NCBI GenBank assembly: GCA_002412425.1
Contig: DHVB01000004.1
Coordinates: 34,894 to 74,663 of the forward strand
Origin: Bacteroidales bacterium UBA5219
Lineage (GTDB): Bacteria > Bacteroidota > Bacteroidia > Bacteroidales > ML635J-15
Reading direction: 5' to 3'
DNA: 39,770 nucleotides
A program made the position numbers and the translations under genes. The notes beneath the pieces are model-generated. The model saw nothing but the letters and a program-made list of their open reading frames with translations, was not told where the DNA came from and did no database searches. This document shows positions 17,768-26,043 of the stretch, piece after piece; position 1 is the stretch's first letter; each line of letters begins with the position of its first letter.

Positions 17768-18133
17768 TTAGAATGGTAAATCATCACCAGGGTCGCTATC
17801 TAGCTCGAAAGGAGCATCATCAGCACTAAAAGGTGGAGTTTCCATAGGTGCTTGTCCTACATTGCCTGGAGAGCTAAGTTCAATTTTCCAGCACTTAAGG
17901 TCAGTGTACCAATTGCCGTTGTATTCACGACTTTCGGCATCAAATAAAACTCTTATAGTGTCTGATTCTGTAAAATTGTTTAATGGAACTCTGTCGCCCC
18001 AAATAGTAAAGCAAACTTTCTTTGGATAATTATCTAATGTTTCGATTACAAAACTTTGTTTTTTCCAAGGACCATTTCTGCCTTCACCAGTTACTGGATC
18101 TAATTTTACAATTAATTTACCTTCTAATTCCAT
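17768..18133 (-). CDS. DUF3127 protein with OB-fold-like core and acidic tail
   Basis: A 121-residue protein of the Bacteroidota DUF3127 family. The body (1-90) is beta-rich (GKLIVKLDPVTGEGRNGPWK, VCFTIWGDRVPLN, YTDLKCWKIEL) and resembles a compact OB-fold. The end is acidic and closes in GDDLPF, very like the DDDIPF tip with which SSB recruits DNA-repair partners. A nucleic-acid or protein-recruiting role is therefore plausible but unproven. It follows ppdK with only 11 bp between and is probably co-transcribed with it. Confidence 0.85.
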   Translation of the reverse strand: MELEGKLIVKLDPVTGEGRNGPWKKQSFVIETLDNYPKKVCFTIWGDRVPLNNFTESDTIRVLFDAESREYNGNWYTDLKCWKIELSSPGNVGQAPMETPPFSADDAPFELDSDPGDDLPF

Positions 18134-18144
18134 ATCAATTTTTA

Positions 18145-20850
18145 TTAAAATTTAATACTAGCGTGAGCAGCAGCTAAGCGTGCAATAGGAACTCTGTAAG
18201 GAGAGCAAGAAACATAATTTAAGCCCATTTTGTAGCAGAATTCTACAGATGCTGGGTCGCCACCTTGTTCACCGCAGATACCTATTTTAAGATTATTTCT
18301 GGTAGCACGTCCTTTTACAACAGCCATTTCAATTAATTGTCCAACACCTGCTTGGTCAATAGTTTGGAATGGGTCAACAGGAATAATTTGATTTTCTAAA
18401 TAATCGTGCATAAAACCACTTACGTCATCACGGCTAAATCCAAAAGTCATTTGAGTTAAGTCGTTTGTTCCAAAAGAGAAGAATTCAGCTGTTTTTGCCA
18501 TATCGTTAGCTAATAAGCAAGCTCTAGGAATTTCAATCATAGTACCATAAGCACAGCTTAATTTAATTCCAAATTTATCTTCAACTTCTTTTTTTACTTT
18601 ATCAAATAAAACTTTTGTAATATCTAATTCTTTTACATCAGCAGTTACAGGAACCATAAGTTCTGGGGTAACTTTTTTACCTTCTTTCATGAGTTCAGCA
18701 GTCGCTTCGAATAAAGCTCTAAACTGCATTTCTGTAATTTCAGGATAAGTAATTCCTAAACGTACTCCGCGATGTCCCATCATTGGGTTGGTTTCGCTAA
18801 GAGCATCAACTCTTTGAGCTACTTCTTCAGCAGAAATACCAATAGCATTTGCTATTTCTGCTTGTTTATCTTTTGTATGAGGAGCAAACTCGTGTAGAGG
18901 TGGGTCTAATAAACGGAAAGTTACAGGAAGACCGTTCATTACAGCCATTGTGTCTTTCATGTCGCGTTTTACGAATGGGAATAGTTCGTTAACAGCAGCT
19001 ATTCTTTCTTCTTTTGACGAAGCTAAAATTAATTTACGAAGAATAAATAATGGCTCATCAGCACCTTTACCATAGAACATATGTTCTGTACGGAAAAGTC
19101 CAATACCTTCTGCACCAAATTCTATAGCTAATTTAGCATCTTCTGGAGATTCGCAATTTGTACGAACGCCCATTTTACGATGTTTATCAACTAAAGTCAT
19201 AAATTTTTGGAATAATGGATTTTCTGAAGAGTCCATTAGTTTAATAACTGTATTATATGCGTTACCTGTAGTACCATTAAGAGTAAGGATATCGCCTTCT
19301 TTAATAACAATATCAGTTCCTTTAACGATTACTATTTTTTCGTCTTCTCTTACTTCTAAGTTACCAGCACCAACAATACAGCATTTTCCCCAGCCACGTG
19401 CAACAAGAGCTGCGTGTGAAGTCATTCCACCAAGTGCAGTTAAAAGTCCGTCAGCAACTCTCATACCTTCAACGTCTTCAGGATTTGTTTCTTTACGAAC
19501 TAAAAGAACTTTTTCTCCTCTTTTTGTCCATTCAACAGCATCTTCGGCAGTAAATACTACTTTTCCAGTAGCTGCACCTGGTCCAGCAGGCAAACCTTTA
19601 ACTATTGGTTCGTGGTTTTTCTCTGCCGCAGGGTCAACTATTGGGTGAAGAAGTTCGTCTAATTGACTTGGCTCAACGCGTAAAATTGCAGTTTTTTCAT
19701 CAATTCTGCCTTCTTCTAACATTTCCATTGCCATGTTTAGAGCAGCTGTTCCAGTTCTTTTACCTACACGGCATTGTAGCATATAAAGTTTACCTTCTTG
19801 AACTGTAAACTCAATATCGAGCATGTCTTTAAATGTATCTTCAAGAGTAGTTCTAATGTCGTCAAGTTCTTTATATATTGCTGGGAATTGCTCTTGCATT
19901 GACATTAAATGCTCGTTTTGAGAGTTTTTAGTATCGTTGTTAAGTGGGTTTGGAGTACGAATACCTGCAACTACGTCTTCTCCTTGAGCATTAACTAACC
20001 ATTCTCCATAGAATAAGTTTTCACCGGTAGCTGGATTTCTAGTAAATGCAACACCTGTAGCCGAAGTTTCGCCCATATTTCCAAAAACCATAGCTTGAAC
20101 GTTAACCGCTGTACCCCAATCATCTGGAATATGCTCAATTCTACGATACGAAACAGCTTTTTTGCCATTCCAGCTTTTGAAAACTGCTTTAATACTACCT
20201 TCTAATTGTTTTTTTGCGTCATCAGGGAATTCAGTACCTAAAACAGCTTTAATTTTTTTCTTGAATAAATCAGAAATAATCATTAAGTCTTCAGCAGTCA
20301 ATTCTGTATCTGATTTATAATTTCTTTGAACTTTATATTCTTCAAACATATCGTCTAATTGGCGACGAATATTTTTGTCAAGGTCTTCTGCTTTATCCAT
20401 TACAACGTCAGCATACATCATAATTAAGCGGCGATACGAATCGTAAACAAAGCGTGGATTGTTAGTTTTTTTGATTAATCCAGGGATTGTATTGCTACTT
20501 AAACCGATGTTTAAAACTGTATCCATCATACCAGGCATTGAGCTACGTGCACCAGAACGGCAAGAAACCAATAGGGCATTATCAGGGTCGTCGTATTTTA
20601 ATCCCATATCTGCTTCTACTTTTTTCATAGCAGCCCACACCTCGTCCATCAATCCTTCAGGAAGTTCGTGATTGTTGTTATAATATTCGGTGCAAGTGTC
20701 TGTTGTAATAGTAAAACCAGCAGGAACTGGTAACCCCATTAAAGCCATTTCGGCTAAGTTTGCTCCTTTACCTCCAAGAAGCTCCTTCATTTTTGCATCT
20801 CCTTCAGCTTTTTTATTTCCAAAGCTGTAAACTCTTTTAATTTTTGTCAT
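18145..20850 (-). CDS. ppdK: Pyruvate, phosphate dikinase
   Basis: A 901-residue PPDK that interconverts pyruvate, ATP and phosphate with PEP, AMP and diphosphate, the PPi-linked route found in many anaerobes. The N-terminal ATP-grasp domain has LLGGKGANLAEM and SCRSGARSSMPGMMDT. The swivelling phosphohistidine domain has GGMTSHAALVARGWG with the catalytic H479. The C-terminal PEP/pyruvate barrel has GLFRTEHMFYG, NPMMGHRGVRLG, SFGTNDLTQMTFGFSRDD and ICGEQGGDP with the catalytic cysteine. Length is standard. The promoter region upstream holds a minus-strand TATATTTG box and a palindrome (20926-20947). It is followed directly by the DUF3127 gene. Confidence 0.97.
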   Translation of the reverse strand: MTKIKRVYSFGNKKAEGDAKMKELLGGKGANLAEMALMGLPVPAGFTITTDTCTEYYNNNHELPEGLMDEVWAAMKKVEADMGLKYDDPDNALLVSCRSGARSSMPGMMDTVLNIGLSSNTIPGLIKKTNNPRFVYDSYRRLIMMYADVVMDKAEDLDKNIRRQLDDMFEEYKVQRNYKSDTELTAEDLMIISDLFKKKIKAVLGTEFPDDAKKQLEGSIKAVFKSWNGKKAVSYRRIEHIPDDWGTAVNVQAMVFGNMGETSATGVAFTRNPATGENLFYGEWLVNAQGEDVVAGIRTPNPLNNDTKNSQNEHLMSMQEQFPAIYKELDDIRTTLEDTFKDMLDIEFTVQEGKLYMLQCRVGKRTGTAALNMAMEMLEEGRIDEKTAILRVEPSQLDELLHPIVDPAAEKNHEPIVKGLPAGPGAATGKVVFTAEDAVEWTKRGEKVLLVRKETNPEDVEGMRVADGLLTALGGMTSHAALVARGWGKCCIVGAGNLEVREDEKIVIVKGTDIVIKEGDILTLNGTTGNAYNTVIKLMDSSENPLFQKFMTLVDKHRKMGVRTNCESPEDAKLAIEFGAEGIGLFRTEHMFYGKGADEPLFILRKLILASSKEERIAAVNELFPFVKRDMKDTMAVMNGLPVTFRLLDPPLHEFAPHTKDKQAEIANAIGISAEEVAQRVDALSETNPMMGHRGVRLGITYPEITEMQFRALFEATAELMKEGKKVTPELMVPVTADVKELDITKVLFDKVKKEVEDKFGIKLSCAYGTMIEIPRACLLANDMAKTAEFFSFGTNDLTQMTFGFSRDDVSGFMHDYLENQIIPVDPFQTIDQAGVGQLIEMAVVKGRATRNNLKIGICGEQGGDPASVEFCYKMGLNYVSCSPYRVPIARLAAAHASIKF

Positions 20851-20905
20851 TTTAAAATTTGTTATTAAGTTTTATTAAAATTAATTTCTTTATTTTTCAT
20901 GCCCA

Positions 20906-20947
20906 CAAATATATAATTTTTTTACAACATTTAAAATATTAAATGTT
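20906..20947 (-). promoter_or_regulatory. Probable ppdK promoter with overlapping palindrome
   Basis: On the minus strand TATATTTG (20913-20906) is a -7 match, with TTTT at the -33 position (20936-20933). An inverted repeat AACATTTA-N6-TAAATGTT (20926-20947) covers the -33 element and could be an operator. It lies beyond the stop of the UspA-like gene and lacks a T-run, so it is less like a terminator. Confidence 0.5.
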
Positions 20948-20987
20948 TATAAAAGTATAAAATTTGCTGTTAAAAGTTAAAACTTAA

Positions 20988-21788
20988 TTAATAAGTAAAA
21001 CCACCTAGTTTTTGTATGTCAGTTCTTATATTTACACACATGATAGGTATTTTTTTTGAAAGTTCTATATTTCTTGGGCGTTGTACATTAGTAATAATTC
21101 TTTTGTATTTATCTGTCATAAATAACACAATGTCAGCTTCAATTTCACTTATGTAATCATATAAATGGTCGGCATAATTTTCTTCTGGCAACACTTTCAC
21201 TTCAAAATCTATATTTTCTCTTTCGAAAATTGTGCCAGCAAAGTTTAAATTGCTGTTTAAGTTTTGCTTTCTTAGCGAATTTTTAAAATCTGGATGTACA
21301 ACATAGACTTTAGATTCAAATATGTTTGATAAGTATTTTACCCATAAAAATTTAGCTCTTGATTTTTTGTCAGAATCGATAGGAACACAAATCTTGTCAT
21401 ATTCGCCATAATGCATAGGTTTTTGAATTAGAATAGATGGCATTCTATCAAATTTTTTAATGAGTTTCATAGCTTTATCAATTGTTTGCAAGCCGTGAGT
21501 TCCCATAACAGCAAAGTAGGCATTGATTTCTTCGCCATAATCATTAATGGTTTTAAAAAGATTTCCGACCCTTACTGTAGCTACAGTTTTGTGGTTATTA
21601 TGTTCTTCAGAAAATTTTTTAGCAACTTTTTCTAATTCTATTAGCCATTCATCAGCATCTTCATGGTTTGATGCCACATAAAGCATGTGAATAGGATAAT
21701 TTGAAGTTTTAGCTAATTCATAAGCGTGGTCTAAAGCATAGTTAGACTCGTTGCTAAACTCATAAGGAACTAAGATATTTCTTTCCAT
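20988..21788 (-). CDS. Universal stress protein, tandem UspA domains
   Basis: A 266-residue protein made of two UspA-like halves (about 1-125 and 128-255). The first starts NILVPYEFSNESNYALDHAYELA, and the second IDSDKKSRAKFLWVKYL. The typical ATP-binding signature (G-x2-G-x9-G-S/T) is not clear: VMGTHGL is present in the first half and lost in the second. It is likely a stress-response protein of the non-ATP-binding or weakly binding kind. A minus-strand -7 box TATATTTG (21876-21869) lies 80 bp before the start, close to the lpdA promoter on the opposite strand. Confidence 0.82.
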   Translation of the reverse strand: MERNILVPYEFSNESNYALDHAYELAKTSNYPIHMLYVASNHEDADEWLIELEKVAKKFSEEHNNHKTVATVRVGNLFKTINDYGEEINAYFAVMGTHGLQTIDKAMKLIKKFDRMPSILIQKPMHYGEYDKICVPIDSDKKSRAKFLWVKYLSNIFESKVYVVHPDFKNSLRKQNLNSNLNFAGTIFERENIDFEVKVLPEENYADHLYDYISEIEADIVLFMTDKYKRIITNVQRPRNIELSKKIPIMCVNIRTDIQKLGGFTY

Positions 21789-21888
21789 AAATTTAATTTT
21801 TTATTAAACTGTTTTATTCTCTTTGTAAAATAAATATTTTTAAAAATATATAATTTATTTAATATAAACAAATATAGTAAAAAAATAT

Positions 21889-21896
21889 TATATTTG
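21889..21896 (+). promoter_or_regulatory. -7 box of lpdA
   Basis: TATATTTG at 21889-21896 predicts a transcript starting near 21903. This rules out the upstream in-frame TTG at 21894 and supports ATG 21936 as the start. The expected -33 position (21866-21869) reads AAAC, which is not a match. Confidence 0.5.
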
Positions 21897-21935
21897 ACAA
21901 AATCTTTTTTAAACTTTTCAAAAATATTAATAATT

Positions 21936-23327
21936 ATGAATTTTGACTTAATAGTAATTGGTTCTGGTCCTGGTGGATATGTTGCAGCAATTCGTGGAGC
22001 TCAATTAGGGCTTTCTGTTGCAGTGGTTGAAAAATCTGAGTTAGGTGGCGTTTGTTTAAATTGGGGTTGTATCCCTACAAAAGCTTTGCTAAAATCTGCT
22101 CAAGTGATGAATTATGTTAAGAATAGCGAAGCCTATGGTATTATTAATGATGGTACAGCTAAGCCAGATTTTGCTAAAGTAATATCTCGAAGTCGTGATG
22201 TTTCTGCAAATATGAGTAAAGGAATAGAGTTTTTATTTAAAAAGAATAAAATTACAGTTATTCGTGGTTATGGAAAATTAAAATCTGCTAGTGAGGTTGT
22301 TGTTACAGATAGTGAAAATAATTCTGAAACTTATTCGGCAAAGCATATTATTTTAGCCACTGGTGCTCGTTTACGCGAAATACCAGGAATCGCTATAGAT
22401 AGAAAAAATATTATAACTTATCGCGAAGCCTTATGTTTAGAAAAACTTCCTCAATCAATGGTAGTTGTTGGTTCTGGAGCAATAGGCTCAGAATTAGCGT
22501 TTTTCTATTCTTCAATGGGTGCAGAAGTTACATTAATTGAATTTATGCCCGAAATAGTTCCATTAGAAGACGAAGAAGTTTCTAAACAACTAGCCCGAAG
22601 CTTTAAAAAAGCAGGAATTAAAGTGATGACAGGAACTGCTGTGAAAAATGTTGATGTAGTTGATGGTAGATGTGTTGTGAATTATACTGACAAAAAAGGT
22701 GAAAATACTATAGAATGTGAAGTTGTTCTTTCAGCGGTTGGTGTAACAGCTAATATAGAAAACTTGGGACTTGAAGAATTAGGAATAAAAACTGAAAAAG
22801 GGAAAATTTTAGTTGACGAATATTATAGAACAAATGTAGATGGAGTTTATGCTATAGGCGATATAGTTCCAGGTCATGCTTTAGCACACGTTGCTTCGGC
22901 TGAAGGAATTTGCTGTGTTGAAAATATTATAGGTTTAAATCCACCTGTTGTTGATTATTCTAACATTCCTTCATGTGTTTATACAACTCCTGAAGTTGCT
23001 TCTGTTGGATTTACTGAGCAAAAATTAAAAGAAATGGGAAAAGCTTATAAAGTTGGAAAATTTCAATTTATAGCCTCTGGTAAAGCTGTTGCAAGTGGAT
23101 TTAGAGATGGATTTGTAAAACTTTTATTTGACGAAGAAACAGATGAACTTTTAGGAGCTCATTTCGTAGGTGATAATATTGCTGAAATGATTTCTGAAAT
23201 GGTAGTTTTAAGAAAATTAAAAGGAACAGCAAAAGATTTAATAAATTCTATTCATCCACATCCAAGTTTATCAGAAGCAATAATGGAAGCAGCAGCAGCT
23301 GCACATGGGGAAGCAGTACACTTATAA
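21936..23327 (+). CDS. lpdA: Dihydrolipoyl dehydrogenase
   Basis: A 463-residue flavoprotein, the E3 subunit of 2-oxoacid dehydrogenase and glycine-cleavage complexes, which reoxidises dihydrolipoamide with NAD+. The N-terminal FAD motif is VIGSGPGGYVAAIRGAQLG. The redox-active disulfide is GGVCLNWGCIPTKALLKSA (C40 and C45). The NAD motif is VVGSGAIGSELAFFYSSMG. The FAD contact YAIGDIVPGHALAHVASAEG and the C-terminal active-site HPHPSLSEAIMEAA (His and Glu) are all present. No E1 or E2 genes are adjacent. The start at 21936 removes 14 residues with no family similarity. Confidence 0.96.
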   Translation: MNFDLIVIGSGPGGYVAAIRGAQLGLSVAVVEKSELGGVCLNWGCIPTKALLKSAQVMNYVKNSEAYGIINDGTAKPDFAKVISRSRDVSANMSKGIEFLFKKNKITVIRGYGKLKSASEVVVTDSENNSETYSAKHIILATGARLREIPGIAIDRKNIITYREALCLEKLPQSMVVVGSGAIGSELAFFYSSMGAEVTLIEFMPEIVPLEDEEVSKQLARSFKKAGIKVMTGTAVKNVDVVDGRCVVNYTDKKGENTIECEVVLSAVGVTANIENLGLEELGIKTEKGKILVDEYYRTNVDGVYAIGDIVPGHALAHVASAEGICCVENIIGLNPPVVDYSNIPSCVYTTPEVASVGFTEQKLKEMGKAYKVGKFQFIASGKAVASGFRDGFVKLLFDEETDELLGAHFVGDNIAEMISEMVVLRKLKGTAKDLINSIHPHPSLSEAIMEAAAAAHGEAVHL

Positions 23328-23349
23328 ATATAAAATTTAATATACCATT

Positions 23350-24516
23350 CTACCTTTTGGTGGCAACCATAATGCACCAATGGGTAGGGTGGTAACCATA
23401 TTTAAAAGGAAGACGACCAGGCTTAATGGAATCAATAGCTTGTTTTAGATCTGGTTGGTTTCTTTCTGCAAAAAGTTTTATTGGACCATTATATTCGCCA
23501 TAAAGTTTTACATCAAATTTAGACTTTAAATATTTGTATGGAATTCCAGATGGGTCGGTAACAACTTGCGAAGCATTATCTAAAATTATATTTCTAATTT
23601 TTGAAAATGTGTCTCTAAAGCATAAATATGACGCAGCCTTGAGATAAACAGTATTGTTTTTTGTGTAGTTTGTTATGAATTGTAGTTCATGTGGTTTGGT
23701 AAACATTATGTCGCAAATATCAAGACTTAGATAAGTAAGTTTTTTTAATTCTTTTGTGTCTTTTTCACGATAAACAAATTCAACACCATTATTAAATTTC
23801 TTTTTGTAGTTATATGCAAATTCTTCATCAGGATTTTCAACACTTATATCGCCTTGTTCATTTATACTTGCTGGATTTATATTTACAATAACTTTATCAT
23901 GACGATTTAGAAAATACATTATAATTGGAATCGTTCCATTGATAATATCAGAGTTTAATACAACTTTCATTGAATTAGTTTGAAAAAAACTTAAATTTAA
24001 GTTGTGTTGAATTGCTTGTTGTATATTTGATAAATAAGATTTTGTACCGTATTTTTCTATATCTTCTAAGTCAGGAATATAGCCAACATTTTCTAATCCC
24101 ATCATTACAAAATGTTTAGCTTTTGGGAACATTGCATCGAGATAATTAAAATCTGGACCACCAAAAGGATAAAATACTGTGTCACCATAAGTTAAGTTTT
24201 TTTCTGACCAATCAGAAACAATGTCTAATACTTGTTGACTATGAAGATTCCAACTTTCACTATTTGCATTTGCATAATTTTTCCAATCAGGGTCTGAAAA
24301 ATACTTAGAAAAATAAATGGCTTCTTCTTCAGGTTGAGTGCCACCTATGTAATTTGCTATTTCATTAAAACCTTTGTAAGAAAATGTGTCATAAACATGA
24401 ATAGGTGCTTCAATAGTTTCTGTGTCATTATCAGCAACTTGAGCTTCTTTTTTCTTATTATTACATGATAATATTACAAACGAAAAGAGAAATACTAAAA
24501 TCCAAACTTGTTTCAT
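23350..24516 (-). CDS. Lipoprotein of unknown function
   Basis: A 388-residue protein with a lipoprotein signal (hydrophobic residues 5-16, lipobox ILSC with C18), so it is probably anchored to a membrane on the periplasmic side. The mature part has no motif I recognise. Conserved-looking stretches include FYPFGGPDFNYLDAMFPKAK, FVMMGLENVGYIPDLEDIE, and a C-terminal GYHPTHWCIMVATKR. It may belong to a Bacteroidota family of uncharacterised lipoproteins, but I cannot name it. It is the last gene of a minus-strand group, 87 bp after the radical-SAM gene. Confidence 0.75.
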   Translation of the reverse strand: MKQVWILVFLFSFVILSCNNKKKEAQVADNDTETIEAPIHVYDTFSYKGFNEIANYIGGTQPEEEAIYFSKYFSDPDWKNYANANSESWNLHSQQVLDIVSDWSEKNLTYGDTVFYPFGGPDFNYLDAMFPKAKHFVMMGLENVGYIPDLEDIEKYGTKSYLSNIQQAIQHNLNLSFFQTNSMKVVLNSDIINGTIPIIMYFLNRHDKVIVNINPASINEQGDISVENPDEEFAYNYKKKFNNGVEFVYREKDTKELKKLTYLSLDICDIMFTKPHELQFITNYTKNNTVYLKAASYLCFRDTFSKIRNIILDNASQVVTDPSGIPYKYLKSKFDVKLYGEYNGPIKLFAERNQPDLKQAIDSIKPGRLPFKYGYHPTHWCIMVATKR

Positions 24517-24603
24517 AATTAAAATTTTTTGTCAAAAGTATAAAATATTACGAAATTGACAAATGATACTTATAATAAAAAACAATTGGGTTTAAAAGAT
24601 AAA

Positions 24604-26043
24604 TTATTTGCTAAATCTACCAAAATTAATAAACCGCTTGATTCTTTCTTGTAATTCTATGAGAGTTTCATTTTTTAAAGCAGTAATTAAATCTTCAATT
24701 TTTAGTTTTTCTAAGTTTTCTAAATCTTTATCAGAAAAATAAAACTCATTATTAGTATTTGTAAATAATTCTTCGATTTTGCTTGATAGTTCTTTATCAT
24801 TGTTAACTTTCTTTAGCATAAAATTCTTTAGCATGTTGCTTGTCCATTTGTGTCTTTTTCTTTCGTATTCTGAAGCCTCTGCTTTGGGTTTATAAATAGC
24901 TTTAATTTGAGTTAATAAGTTATTGAAAAATTTTAAGTTTCGTTTAGCTATTATTCCTTTAGTTTTAAAAGTAAAATTTTTATAATAGTTTATGATTTCT
25001 AATAATAAATCTTCATCTGCATCACTAATAGCAAAACCTGGCGTATAAACAGTGTTGAAATATACGAAAAATGAATTTTGATTACAAAAGTCAACAATTT
25101 GAGGAACTTCTTTCCAATTTTGTAGCATTGGACAAACAGAAATGTTTATAAAAGTGTGCTTTTCCTTTGAAATTTCAGCGAATTTAAAAAGATTACTTAT
25201 TACTTTTTCAAGATTGGAATTTTGTCTTATTTTTTTATAGTTTTCTGGATCTAATGAATCTATTGAAACGCCAATATAAAAGTTGCCTTTTTCTAAATAA
25301 GATTTAATTTTTTCATTAAATATTGTTCCGTTTGTTTGTAAGTGAATTCTACACTTAGGATTGAGTTCTAAAATTAAATCCCAAATTTGGTAATAAATAT
25401 TTATTAAAAAAGGTTCTCCACCAAGAAATTTAGCAACTTCTAAGTGTGGAATAAATTCTTTTAATTGTTCTAGAAACTTTGAATCGTAGGGAGGTGGTGG
25501 AACTTTTATGTTTTTTAGTTTAGCAATTGTTGAAGAAAAACCTTCGTGGCACATTTCGCAAGCAAGATTACATGTATTATCAAGTTCGAAAATCATTTCG
25601 CTAGGCATTTTACCTTGAGCTTTTAAATTATCATAAAGTCTGGCTTCAACACCTTCAAAGTTTTGAGCTTCAATGAGATTGAGACAGTGTTTACAACCAT
25701 ACATGAAGTTTTGCTTACATAATTCTTTTTGTAAAAAATCGCGTTTTTCACTAAATACAATTTCTTTAATACTTTGCTCAGGATATTTTCCTAAAATATG
25801 TGTTCTATTAAAACAACAAGCTGTTGCATTTCCTTTCATATCGAAATATATGCTTCGCAAAGGTGCATGACAAACACATGGCTCGACACCTATACTTCGG
25901 CTGTAGTTATATTTTACAAGGTTTTTTTTATTCTCAATATTTGAATTAATATGCTTTGAAATTGGAAAATACTTAATCAAGTTGTAAAACTTTTTAATTT
26001 TTGTTCTTGCAAAAAATTCTATATTATGTATTTTATTTTTCAT
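24604..26043 (-). CDS. Radical SAM protein with N-terminal SPASM/twitch-like cluster domain (second of a pair)
   Basis: A 479-residue protein. A cysteine-rich domain comes first (about 54-122): CVCHAPLRSIYFD (C56, C58), GNATACCFNR (C76, C77), SIKEIVFSEKRDFLQKELC and GCKHC (C117, C120). This pattern is normally C-terminal in SPASM proteins. The radical-SAM core follows, with CNLACEMC (C158, C162, C165) binding the 4Fe-4S and SAM cluster and FLGGEPFL as the GGE motif. A predicted helical tail (about 380-479) has no recognised domain. Its ATG overlaps the stop of the preceding paralogue by 4 bp, so translation is coupled. Substrate unknown; peptide or protein modification is the usual role of SPASM relatives. 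No precursor peptide gene is visible beside it. Confidence 0.82.
   Translation of the reverse strand: MKNKIHNIEFFARTKIKKFYNLIKYFPISKHINSNIENKKNLVKYNYSRSIGVEPCVCHAPLRSIYFDMKGNATACCFNRTHILGKYPEQSIKEIVFSEKRDFLQKELCKQNFMYGCKHCLNLIEAQNFEGVEARLYDNLKAQGKMPSEMIFELDNTCNLACEMCHEGFSSTIAKLKNIKVPPPPYDSKFLEQLKEFIPHLEVAKFLGGEPFLINIYYQIWDLILELNPKCRIHLQTNGTIFNEKIKSYLEKGNFYIGVSIDSLDPENYKKIRQNSNLEKVISNLFKFAEISKEKHTFINISVCPMLQNWKEVPQIVDFCNQNSFFVYFNTVYTPGFAISDADEDLLLEIINYYKNFTFKTKGIIAKRNLKFFNNLLTQIKAIYKPKAEASEYERKRHKWTSNMLKNFMLKKVNNDKELSSKIEELFTNTNNEFYFSDKDLENLEKLKIEDLITALKNETLIELQERIKRFINFGRFSK

Noticed and set aside
21894..21935. Upstream TTG start for lpdA
   Set aside because: It falls inside the -7 box TATATTTG and adds 14 residues without family similarity; ATG 21936 fits the FAD-binding N-terminus.
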